This document shows, one piece after another, positions 19,755-27,782 of a stretch of DNA of 64,000 bases; position 1 is the first letter of the stretch, and the number at the start of each line of letters is the position of its first letter. The notes under the pieces are model-generated. The model did no database searches. It worked only from the letters and a program-made list of their open reading frames with translations, and was not told where the DNA came from. The translations under genes were made by a program, and so were the position numbers. This DNA comes from Arthrobacter agilis (GTDB lineage: Bacteria; Actinomycetota; Actinomycetes; Actinomycetales; Micrococcaceae): the NCBI RefSeq assembly GCF_006494655.1, contig NZ_VHIM01000002.1, forward strand, positions 248,001 through 312,000, written 5' to 3'.

Positions 19755-20918
19755 TCAGTCCTCGGCGGGAAGCAGCCAGGCTCGGTCCTGTTCGAAGGAG
19801 ACCCGGACGAAGGTGCCATGGTCCAGGATGTCTCCCGGCGCTGGATCGTAGATGACGGCCGTGACATTGCCGTCCACGGTCTCGATCTCGTACTCGACCC
19901 AAGCCCCGTAGAAGACGGACTTGAGGACGCGTCCTTCGTCGCCGGACACCTCGCGTGCGTCCGGTGCCGGCGCCAGGACGACGGACTCGGGCCGGACCAT
20001 CAAGCAGACCTGGCTGCTGGCGTCGATTCCGTCATGGGCGGGGACCGTGTAGTTGGTGCCGAGGGCCCGGACGGTGGCGCGGGCGCCGTCGGCGTGAAGG
20101 GTCAGGTGCCCGATCGACGTGTCTAGGAAATTTGCGCGGCCGATGAAGTCGGCGACGAACACCGACGCCGGTTTCCGGTAGACGATCTCCGGCGTGGCCA
20201 CTTGTTCGATCCGGCCCTGGCGCATTACGACGATCCGGTCCGAGAGGCTCATCGCCTCGTCCTGGTCGTGGGTGACGTAGACGCTGGTGATCCCGAGCTT
20301 GTGCTGGAGCGCGCGGATCTCGGTGCGCATCTGGACGCGGAGCTTGGCATCGAGGTTGGAAAGCGGCTCGTCGAAGAGCAGGACCTTGGGCTTCATGACC
20401 ATGGCGCGGGCAAGCGCGACCCGCTGCTGCTGGCCGCCGGAGAGCTGGTTTGGGGCGCGGTCGGCGAGTTTCGTCAGGCTCATGGAGGCCAGCGCGAAGT
20501 CGACCTCTTCCTGGACTCGCTTCTTCGGCAGCTTCTGGAGCCGCAGACCGTAGGCCACGTTGTCGAACACGCTCATGTGCGGGAAGAGGGCATAGGACTG
20601 GAACACCATTGCCATGGGCCGCTTGTCCGGGGTGAGAGCCACCATGTCCTCGCCATCGAGGGTCAGCGATCCGTGGGAGGGCGTCTCGAAGCCCGCGATC
20701 ATGCGCAGGGTGGTGGTCTTGCCGCACCCGGACGGGCCGAGCAGGGTGAGGAATTCGCCGGGCCGGATGTCGAGGTCGATGCCGGCGACCGCGGGCTCGG
20801 TGCTGGCGCCGCCGGGGTACTGCTTGACGAGGTTGTCGAGGTGCAGGCTGCCCGAGGGACCCGCCTGTGCGGTGGTGCCGCTGCTGGTACTGGTACTGGT
20901 GCTGGTGGTGGTTGCCAT
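19755..20918 (-). CDS. ABC transporter ATP-binding protein, AfuC/FbpC-like
   Basis: A 387-residue ATPase of the iron/sugar-phosphate/spermidine type. Walker A is GPSGCGKTT (about 59-67), the signature is LSGGQQQRVALARA, Walker B is VLLFDEPLSNLD, and the C-terminal third is a TOBE regulatory domain. The N-terminus is a Ser/Thr-rich run coded by repeated ACC/AGT-type codons (about residues 3-15), a low-complexity stretch that may be unstructured; a later start would still leave a complete ATPase. It follows the permease by 35 bases and should power the AfuA/AfuB-like uptake system. Confidence 0.88.
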   Translation of the reverse strand: MATTTSTSTSTSSGTTAQAGPSGSLHLDNLVKQYPGGASTEPAVAGIDLDIRPGEFLTLLGPSGCGKTTTLRMIAGFETPSHGSLTLDGEDMVALTPDKRPMAMVFQSYALFPHMSVFDNVAYGLRLQKLPKKRVQEEVDFALASMSLTKLADRAPNQLSGGQQQRVALARAMVMKPKVLLFDEPLSNLDAKLRVQMRTEIRALQHKLGITSVYVTHDQDEAMSLSDRIVVMRQGRIEQVATPEIVYRKPASVFVADFIGRANFLDTSIGHLTLHADGARATVRALGTNYTVPAHDGIDASSQVCLMVRPESVVLAPAPDAREVSGDEGRVLKSVFYGAWVEYEIETVDGNVTAVIYDPAPGDILDHGTFVRVSFEQDRAWLLPAED

Positions 20919-20953
20919 GGGTGTACTCCGTGTTCTACGGCAGGTGGAGGGAG

Positions 20954-22692
20954 TCAGTTGACGCGCGCAGGAGTGCGGCGGTCCCGGATCAGGAGGTTCA
21001 TCAGTCCGATCACCCCGAGCACGATCGCGATGAGGATCGTGCAGTAGGCGAAGGCGTTGCCGAATCGGCCGGAATCGACCTCGGACAGGATCTGCGAGGT
21101 CATGATCTTCGTCTGCGGCGTGGTGATGAAGATGATCGGGGAGAGGGTGGTCATGGCCCGGGCGAACGCGTAGGTCAGCCCGGAGAGCAGCGCGGGCCGG
21201 ATCAGGGGGAGAGTGATGCTGCGGAAGGTCCGCAGCCCTGATGCCCCCAGGGAGGTGGACGCCTCGTCGATCGCGGGATCGATCTGCTGCAGCGCGGCGA
21301 TCCCGGAGCGCTGCCCGGACGGCATGGACCGGATGACGTAGACCATGACGATCGCCAAGGCGCCGCCGAAGATGGCACCGCCCCCGGCCAGTGCCGGCAG
21401 AAGCTGGATGTTGCCGATGATGAAGGGCTTGTTGAAGGCCAGGGCGTACCCGATGCCGAGCACGGTGCCCGGCACGGCCAGGCCCAGCATCCCCAGGAAG
21501 TCCAGGGCGCCGCGGCCCCGCCGGACCTTCCGGACCACGAGCCAGGCCAGGATCATCCCGAGGACACCGGCCACCGGGGTGGCGATCAGCGCGAGGATGG
21601 TGGTGGTGAACATGGCGTCCGACCCGATGCCCGAGAGCACGTATCGGTAGTTCGCGAGCGTGAACGTGTTGTTGACCCCGAGGATCGCGGTGAAGGCACC
21701 TACGAAGACGGTGACGTAGATGGCCACGATCAGGGCCGTGATCGCGAGGACCACCGTGAGCAGCGGGATCCGGGCCAGGGGCGAGCGCAGCAGGGTGATG
21801 TTGCCGGACGGCTTGCCGGTCACCGACACCACGCTGCGCCGCTCGGCCCAGTAGCGCTGCACGAGGAAGACGAGGAGTCCCGGCAGCAGGAGGACCAGGG
21901 AGTACGCCGCGCCGCTCGCGACGTCGTACTCGCCCGTGATGGCGATGTAGGCGCGGGAGGACAAGACCGTGAAGTCGCCGCCGATCACGGGGGGTTCGCC
22001 AGGTCCGCGATCGCCTCGACGAAGAGCAGCAGGAAGCAGCTCGCGAATCCCGGGATGAGCATGGGGATGGTGACGCTGCGGAAGATCTTCCAGCGGTTGG
22101 CGCCGAGGCTGGACGCGGCCTCGTCCGTGGCGGGGTCCAGGCTGCGCAGCATGCCGAGGAGGTTCATGTATGCCACGGGGAAGAAGGACAGGGACAGCAC
22201 CAGGGTCAGGCCGGTGAGCCCGTAGATGTTGTAGTCCAGGCCCAGCATCTTGTTAGTGACGAGCCCGCTCCGCCCGAAGAGGGTGATGACGGCGGTGGCG
22301 ACCGCGAAAGGCGGCGAGACGATGGGCAGGAGCGCTATCAGGTGGAGCAGCTTCTTGCCCCGAAAGTCGAGCCTGGCCTGCGCGTAGGCGAAGGCGAAGC
22401 CGATCGCCGTGCCGACCGCGCCCACGAGCACGCCCAGCACCACGGTGTTCAGCAGCACCGCCCGGTTGGCCGGTGAAGTCGCGATGTTCCGCAGCGTCTC
22501 GAGGCCCTCCGCGCCGAAGGCCTGGGTCAGGATCCGCACCAGCGGATAGCCGATGAGGATCGCGAGGATGAGGACGACGGCGGTGATCACCAGCTTGGTG
22601 ACGGTGTCCATCCTCGCCCCGCCCTGGCGGGACCCTCTGCGGGGTGGCGGGGCGGCCGGCAGGGCGGCGGCGGGGAGCGTGTCGAGGCTCAC
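20954..22692 (-). pseudogene. AfuB/FbpB-type fused ABC permease broken by a one-base frameshift
   Basis: Two overlapping reading frames, 21985-22692 and 20954-21988, together encode one fused permease. The first ends in FVEAIADLANPP and the second begins with a continuation of the same conserved segment (IGGDFTVLSSRAY). The break falls between the fifth and sixth helices of the first half, not between domains, so it is not a natural gene split. It sits in a run of six C on the coding strand (21989-21994). Adding one C restores an open frame of 579 residues through NPPVIGGDF. Each half carries an EAA loop (EAASSLGANRWKIFRSVTIP and DEASTSLGASGLRTFRS). The start is a GTG with GAAGGAG upstream. 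Either a sequencing error, a recent mutation or a slippage-prone site. Confidence 0.85.
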
Positions 22693-22741
22693 GGGGAACT
22701 CCTTCGGCGGGGGAGGGTTGCGGTCGGCGAGAGGGTGCCGG

Positions 22742-23800
22742 CTATTCGCGCGGCTGAGCCGCGATCTCCTCGTCGAAGCGCGTGGTGAGCTCCTTCTTGG
22801 CCGCAGCTGCAGCCTCGAAGTCGTAGTCCACGAGGTTGGTGGTCTCGAGGTCGATCATGCGGTCGTCCTGCACCGACTCGGGATTGGTGAGCACCTGGTA
22901 GGAGCCCACCGTGGGGCCGATGTCCTGCGCCTCGGGGGTGAGCGACCAGTCGATGTAGGCCTCCGCCGCCGCGAGGTTGTCGGTGCCCTTCACGATCCCC
23001 ACGCCGCCCACCTCGTAGCCGGTGCCCTCCTCGGGCAGGGAGACCTCGAGGTCGTTCATGCCCGCCTCCTTGTACTTGACGCAGTCGTGGGTGAACACCA
23101 GGCCCACCGCCACCTCGCCGCGTCCCGCCGCCTGGCCCGGCGCGGTGCCGCTCTTGGAGTACTGCAGGACGTTGTTGTGGAGTCCGCGCATGTAGTCGAA
23201 CGCGGCGTCCTCGTCGCCCCCGGCCAGGGTGACCTGCGTCCACAGGGTGGTGAACGCGGTGCCCGAGGTCGAGGGGTGTGCCGTCGACACCTGGCCCTTG
23301 AGCTCGGGGACCAGCAGGTCCGACCACGCCGTCGGCACGTCGACGCCAAGGGCGTCGAGCTTCGCCGCATTGGAGCAGAAGCCGAGGGCTCCGACATAGA
23401 CGCCTGTCCAGTAGTCGTCCTCGTCCCGGTACTTCTCGGGGATCTGGGCCGCGTTCGGGGACTCGTACTGCTCCAGCAGCCCGGCGGCGGCAGCCGTGCC
23501 GTAGCCGTCGGCGGGACCGCCGTGCCACACGTCGAACTCGGGTGAGTCCTTGGCCGCCTCGAGGCGGGCCACCGTCTCGCCGGAGGAGAGCCGGACGAAG
23601 TCCGTCTGGACACCCGTCTTCTCGGTGAATGCGGTGGTCATGGCCTGGCACCAGTCCTCCATGGCCCCACAGGCCACGGTGAGCGTGCCGCCGAGTTCGC
23701 CGTCCGCCGATGCCTGCTGGGTGTCGTCGACCACGCAGCCGGAGAGTCCGAGGGTGGCGGAGCCGAGGAGGGCCGCGGTGAGCGCTGCGGTGCGCTTCAT
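22742..23800 (-). CDS. AfuA-like ABC substrate-binding lipoprotein (probable sugar phosphate)
   Basis: A 352-residue binding protein with a signal peptide and the lipobox LSGC (lipidated Cys22). The mature protein follows the hexose-phosphate-binding protein AfuA of Actinobacillus along its length, including the region HPSTSGTAFTTLW and the downstream EGTGYEVGGVGIVKG segment. AfuA was once grouped with ferric-iron binding proteins but binds glucose-6-phosphate and related sugar phosphates. It heads a run with permease, ATPase and an organophosphate antiporter, which supports a phosphorylated-sugar substrate over iron. GAAAGG precedes the ATG. The exact ligand is inferred. Confidence 0.85.
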   Translation of the reverse strand: MKRTAALTAALLGSATLGLSGCVVDDTQQASADGELGGTLTVACGAMEDWCQAMTTAFTEKTGVQTDFVRLSSGETVARLEAAKDSPEFDVWHGGPADGYGTAAAAGLLEQYESPNAAQIPEKYRDEDDYWTGVYVGALGFCSNAAKLDALGVDVPTAWSDLLVPELKGQVSTAHPSTSGTAFTTLWTQVTLAGGDEDAAFDYMRGLHNNVLQYSKSGTAPGQAAGRGEVAVGLVFTHDCVKYKEAGMNDLEVSLPEEGTGYEVGGVGIVKGTDNLAAAEAYIDWSLTPEAQDIGPTVGSYQVLTNPESVQDDRMIDLETTNLVDYDFEAAAAAKKELTTRFDEEIAAQPRE

Positions 23801-23910
23801 GGGCTTGCCTTTCGTGGGGGGAAGCGTCGTCGCTGCCCGTCGGCCACCCGGATGCCGGGTGGAGGATGCACTTCACCGTATCGACCGGTGACAGGCCGTA
23901 ACGCGGACGA

Positions 23911-23938
23911 CGGTCACGGTCGGTCACAGCCCTGTGAC
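23911..23938. promoter_or_regulatory. Candidate response-regulator binding site upstream of the AfuA-like gene
   Basis: CGGTCAC occurs at 23911-23917 and again at 23921-23927, exactly ten bases (one helical turn) apart, as OmpR-type regulators prefer. The second copy forms an inverted repeat, GTCACAG-CC-CTGTGAC (23923-23938). The site lies in the 192-bp gap between the response-regulator stop and the binding-protein start. Confidence 0.45.
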
Positions 23939-23992
23939 ATTCATGCCCTGAACCTGCCACAGCCGCTGAGCGGTCGTTGTGCAGGCGAACCC

Positions 23993-24682
23993 TCAGTCGC
24001 GCCCGGGGCGGGGAAGCTCGTAGCCGACTCCCCTGACGGCCCGAATGGCCCTCGGTATCCCCTCACCCTGCAGCGTTTTGCGGACGCGATACAGCGCCGT
24101 TTTCAACATCTCGCGGCCACCTGGCCCTTCGTCGATCTGCCAACCGGACAGGAGCAGGTCGCGAAAGGAGACGGGCTGGCCCTGCGCGCTGGCGAGTCGA
24201 CGCAAGAGCCTTAGCTCCAGGGCGGACAGATGCAGGTACCGTCCGTGAACGGTCGCGCCGTCCTGCCCGATGCGCAGCGGTCCGTGCACCAGTTCCGCAT
24301 GCGCGGATGTGACCGTGGTGCGGCGTACGATCGCCTCGGCACGGAGGGCGAGCTCGCGCGGATGGAACGGCTTGGTGACGTAATCGTCCGCCCCAGCCTC
24401 GAGGCCGGCAATCCGGTCCTGCACGCCGCTTTTGGCCGTGAGTAGGAGCACGGGCACGGAGCTCACCTCACGAATGCGGCGGCACAGCGAAAGACCTGAG
24501 GACTGCGGGAGCATCACATCCAGCACCACCAGATCGAACTGGCGGGTCCGGAAAACGCTCCATGCGAACTCGGCGTCCTTCGCGGAGACGCTCGAAAAGC
24601 CCTGGGTTTCGAGGGCGAACGTAACGATGTCCAGCATTTGCGGTTCATCGTCGACCACCAGGGCGAGGTGCGGATGGTCCAT
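23993..24682 (-). CDS. OmpR/PhoB-family response regulator
   Basis: A 229-residue two-domain regulator. The receiver shows the acidic pair Asp11-Asp12, the phosphorylation site Asp55 (VVLDVMLP), Thr82 and Lys104 (DDYVTKPFHP). The C-terminal half is a winged helix-turn-helix of the Trans_reg_C type, ending in IRAVRGVGYELPRPGRD. Its ATG shares one base with the stop of the histidine-kinase frame (TGATG), so the pair is co-translated. The nearest downstream genes are the sugar-phosphate transporter genes on the same strand, which are the likely regulon. Confidence 0.93.
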   Translation of the reverse strand: MDHPHLALVVDDEPQMLDIVTFALETQGFSSVSAKDAEFAWSVFRTRQFDLVVLDVMLPQSSGLSLCRRIREVSSVPVLLLTAKSGVQDRIAGLEAGADDYVTKPFHPRELALRAEAIVRRTTVTSAHAELVHGPLRIGQDGATVHGRYLHLSALELRLLRRLASAQGQPVSFRDLLLSGWQIDEGPGGREMLKTALYRVRKTLQGEGIPRAIRAVRGVGYELPRPGRD

Positions 24683-25660
24683 CAGCTGGCCGCCGCCACT
24701 CGTGGGAGTGCCATACCCGGAGCTCGTTCCGGCAGACTGAACAGCATGGTGGTCCCCCGCCCAGGGGTGCTGTCGACGAACACGTCACCCCCATGCATCT
24801 GGACGATCTGGCGCGTGATCACCAACCCAAGTCCTGTGCCGTCTTGCAGCGGCCTGCCACTCGAGAACCGGGTGAATAACTCTTTGCGCTGGGCCTCCGG
24901 CATGCCGTCGCCATCGTCGCTCACGGAAATGAGAACCTGGTCGTCGGCGTTGACGATTCGCACCGTGATGAGGCTGGCGTTAGCCGCATGGGCCACCGCG
25001 TTGTTGATGAGGTTGGTCATGGCTTGCCGGATCAGGGCGTCGTCTGCCCAAACTCTCGGTGGAGCACCGGGGCAGTCGAGGGCGAACTGAATAGTGTGCA
25101 ACTGTTGAAGCTCGCTGATTGCCGTGGAGGCTAGCGTGCGCAGGTTAACGCGATGGAGATGAAGTTCGAACATGCCAGCGTCGATTCGCGCTTGAGTCAG
25201 CAAATCCTCAGCCAGGGCAATCACCGTGTGGCAATTACCGCTGATCGTGGAAACAAATCGGGCCTGATTGTCGGTCAACGGTCCGGGCGACCGCTCGGCG
25301 AGGAGATCCGCCGCGCCACGAATCAGTGCGAGGGGGGGTACGGATCTCATGACTCACTACGGAGATCTGATCTGCGTTCCGCTGCGCAATGCTGCGAAGA
25401 CGGCTGATTTCGGCACGATCCGCGAGCCAAGACCCCACAATAAGAAACAGCGCGATCATGGATCCGATTGCCAGCGTGTCAAAAGTGAAGGCCGCAAGGG
25501 TGTCCCCTGACGGGACGATACCGCTGAGGAGGAACAGCCCAGCGAGAAAGGCAAAGAAGGCAGCTGCAAGAACCCGGACGATGGGCGGTAGTGGCATCCT
25601 GCTCACCAGGAACAGACCGAGCACCGCTCCTGCGGCCGAGCAGTAGTAAAGCCAGTTCAC
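24682..25660 (-). pseudogene. Sensor histidine kinase broken by a one-base frameshift at the H-box
   Basis: Frame one (from 25660) encodes about three membrane helices (residues 3-20, 28-50, 60-80) and runs into the H-box, QISVVSHEIRTP, with the phospho-accepting His104. It then leaves frame. The second frame (24682-25350) continues with LALIRGAADLLAE and carries the ATPase domain: N-box TNLINNAVAHA, G1 SDDGDGMPEA and GTGLGLVITRQIV. The switch point is a run of seven C on the coding strand (25332-25338); with six C the gene is one open frame of 325 residues. The GTG start lies six bases after a TACACT box, so it is probably leaderless. There is no large extracytoplasmic sensor domain, so signal sensing may be membrane-based or through a partner protein. 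Confidence 0.85.
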
Positions 25661-25666
25661 CTAAGC

Positions 25667-25672
25667 AGTGTA
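25667..25672 (-). promoter_or_regulatory. -10 box of a leaderless start (TACACT) for the histidine kinase
   Basis: On the minus strand TACACT is followed by six bases and then the GTG start, with no ribosome site. Confidence 0.45.
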
Positions 25673-25786
25673 GAGGTCATGGAACCTACTAATTGTGGCG
25701 CACGGGTTACTGCACCGATCGGTGGTCCTTTGACGTGACCCATGGTTCGGCTTCCATCACGCCTCGCTGGCTGATGGCCCTGGTTG

Positions 25787-25792
25787 TAGCGT
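25787..25792 (+). promoter_or_regulatory. -10 box of a leaderless start (TAGCGT) for the aldo/keto reductase
   Basis: TAGCGT ends exactly six bases before the GTG start and there is no ribosome site. Confidence 0.45.
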
Positions 25793-25798
25793 TGGCGT

Positions 25799-26611
25799 GT
25801 GATTACTTTTCCGGACGGCACTGTGGTTCCTGCTCTGGGGCAGGGAACGTGGAACCTGGGTGAGTCTCCTGCCAGCCGGAACGCTGAGATCGAGGCGCTG
25901 CGCACAGGTATCGATCTGGGTCTGACCGTGATCGATACCGCCGAAATGTACGGTAGTGGGCGCAGTGAGGACCTGGTCGGAGAAGCCATCAGCGGTAGGC
26001 GGGATGAGGTTTTCCTGGTGAGCAAGGTCCTGCCCTCGAACGCCTCCGCATCAGGGACGATCGAGGCCTGTCACGCAAGCCTGGACCGTCTGGGCACCGA
26101 CTGCCTGGACCTGTACCTCCTGCATTGGCGGGGGAGATTCCCCTTCGAGGAGACCGTCGCGGCGTTCGAGTCCCTCATCGACGAGGGCTCGATCCGTGCG
26201 TGGGGTGTGAGTAACCTCGACACCGACGAGCTCCAGAGTCTGCCGGAGGGGTGCCAGACCGATCAGGTGCTGTACAACCTGACCCGTCGCGGTCCGGAGT
26301 TCGACCTGATGCCATGGTCCGCTTCGAAGAAAATGCCCGTGATGGCCTATTCACCCGTGGAGCAGGGACGACTACTCGGCAACCCGGATCTGACGCAGAT
26401 CGCACGTGAGCTCGGCGCGACGCGCGCGCAGGTCGCTCTGGCGTGGACGATGCGCACCAGTAGTGTGCTCGCCATCCCGAAGGCTTCGACCGCCGAGCAT
26501 GTGCTCGAGAACGCCGCCGCCCGCGACGTTCACCTCAGCGACACCGATCTCGAGCGCCTCGATCGCGCTTTCCCCCCGCCGACACACCCAGAACCCTTCG
26601 AAATGCTGTGA
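25799..26611 (+). CDS. Aldo/keto reductase
   Basis: A 270-residue TIM-barrel NADPH-dependent oxidoreductase. The catalytic Asp and Tyr are in VIDTAEMYGSG, Lys in VSKVLP and His in LLHWRG. The C-terminal NADP-binding segment has VLAIPKASTAEHV. It resembles the bacterial YeaE-like AKR group, which reduces small aldehydes such as methylglyoxal. The start is a GTG without a ribosome site, probably leaderless. The gene is divergent from the histidine kinase with 138 bp between starts. The substrate is not evident. Confidence 0.9.
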   Translation: MITFPDGTVVPALGQGTWNLGESPASRNAEIEALRTGIDLGLTVIDTAEMYGSGRSEDLVGEAISGRRDEVFLVSKVLPSNASASGTIEACHASLDRLGTDCLDLYLLHWRGRFPFEETVAAFESLIDEGSIRAWGVSNLDTDELQSLPEGCQTDQVLYNLTRRGPEFDLMPWSASKKMPVMAYSPVEQGRLLGNPDLTQIARELGATRAQVALAWTMRTSSVLAIPKASTAEHVLENAAARDVHLSDTDLERLDRAFPPPTHPEPFEML

Positions 26612-26927
26612 TACCCGTTGCCTTCGGGATCACCGCCAACGCGACCGCTGGATGGTGGAGGTCATGCCGTTCCTGCGCTCGATGATCCGGTGGGCACTAG
26701 CTCTGCTAGCTCTAGTTCACCCCCGAGCCAGTGTCGAGGTTCGTACTGCGATTGCACAGGACCATGGCTTCCTGACAGGAGGGAAGAGGATCTCGCCCTC
26801 CAAGGTAGTTCGGCTACGGAACATAGTTGAATACAGGTTCAACACGTACGACCGGTCCGGTTCAGGTCGTGAAAAAGGCTCGGAATGCTGTGACATTCTG
26901 AAGCCTTTCATTTCCCTGAGGTGTGTA
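26612..26927. other. 316-bp gap with two small inverted repeats
   Basis: No gene is seen. GTTGAA-TACAGG-TTCAAC (26826-26843) looks like an operator. Around 26874-26908 an imperfect hairpin combines AAGGCT/AGCCTT and GAATG/CATTC arms and could be a terminator for the aldo/keto reductase or an operator for the next gene. The region is clearly lower in G+C than the core genes. Confidence 0.35.
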
Positions 26928-27440
26928 ATGGCTGCATCGGAAGGTGCCCGGCACGTCCAGAGCGACGAAGTCTGGGAATGCGTTAACCTGAACGGCGTGG
27001 ACCGAAGAGACATTGATGACGCTGCAACGCTCATGACCGTGCTGCGTCATTCGAAGCACCCTTCGTCGATCAGGTCGATTCTGTCGGGGTGGGACATGCT
27101 GCAGGTCGACGTTCCCTCACGGGAACAAGTAGAGACTGCAATATCGATCTTGGTCGGTTCCGGTCTTGCCGAGGTCGACTCTTCCTGGGGGATGCGGATT
27201 ACGGAGCAAGGCGGACAGCTCAGGCGGTCGGTGAAAGGCAGTCAGGGGATGCGGTCGATCCCGATCGCGATGAGTGATCTGCTGGCAGGATGCGAGTTGA
27301 GCCGTGCACCGTTGGCCTTGCCTCAGTCTGTCTATGGTCCGGCGCGCGAGGACTACTTCGACGCGGCCCGACGCAGGGAGGAGCGCCAATCGCGGCATCG
27401 CTGGTGGTGGCCCGATCCATTCAGGCGCCCCCGCCAGTGA
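26928..27440 (+). CDS. Hypothetical protein, possible winged-helix fold
   Basis: I do not recognise this 170-residue protein. Its first 100 residues alternate helices and turns in a way that resembles a winged-helix DNA-binding or PadR/MarR-like core: TLMTVLRHSK, then SREQVETAISILVGSGLAEVDSSWGMRITEQG, where a short beta pair follows a helix. The C-terminal 40 residues are Arg/Trp-rich (REERQSRHRWWW). The ATG has GAGG seven bases upstream; longer in-frame readings would overlap the aldo/keto reductase. Codon usage is less GC-biased than in the core genes, hinting at acquisition. Function is unknown. Confidence 0.55.
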   Translation: MAASEGARHVQSDEVWECVNLNGVDRRDIDDAATLMTVLRHSKHPSSIRSILSGWDMLQVDVPSREQVETAISILVGSGLAEVDSSWGMRITEQGGQLRRSVKGSQGMRSIPIAMSDLLAGCELSRAPLALPQSVYGPAREDYFDAARRREERQSRHRWWWPDPFRRPRQ

Positions 27441-27782
27441 CGCTGCCGGGAGAGGGTGGTCAGCCCGCTCCCGTGCCCGACGCGGTGAAGGAAGTAGTCG
27501 CCGTAGCCGGCCGCATGGCCTCGAAGCCTGCGTGCTGTGCGTTCCTGACGACGTCGTGAAGGTCCCGCCCTAGGGAATCGTCCGAGCGCCCCTGATCGTA
27601 TGGAGCAGTTGCGTGGACGATCGGACTCGGCGACGCTGCACCCGAAGTCATGGTTCCCAGGTGGAGTAGGGGATGGCTTTGTGAGGTACTGGAATGAGCC
27701 CAGCCCGTTGGAAACAGCGCTAAGGGCAGTCTGAACGTTTCGGCTCGAGCAGTGGCTCGATGGGTAGAAGGACGGGTTTTCC
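27441..27782. other. 342-bp gap, possible 44-residue frame
   Basis: No supported gene. A 44-codon frame at 27600-27734 (starting MEQLRGRSD, ending PLETALRAV) contains a plausible peptide but has no ribosome site and matches nothing I know. A candidate AGAAGGA ribosome site for fabF lies at 27766-27772. Confidence 0.3.

Noticed and set aside
20919-20953. A simple-sequence repeat coding Ser/Thr at the N-terminus of the AfuC-like ATPase as a phase-variable tract
   Set aside because: The unit is imperfect and in multiples of three or six, so slippage would not shift the frame; it is more likely a flexible tail.
27600-27734. A 44-residue frame (MEQLRGRSD to TALRAV) in the fabF leader
   Set aside because: No ribosome site and no family similarity that I know; kept only as a note.
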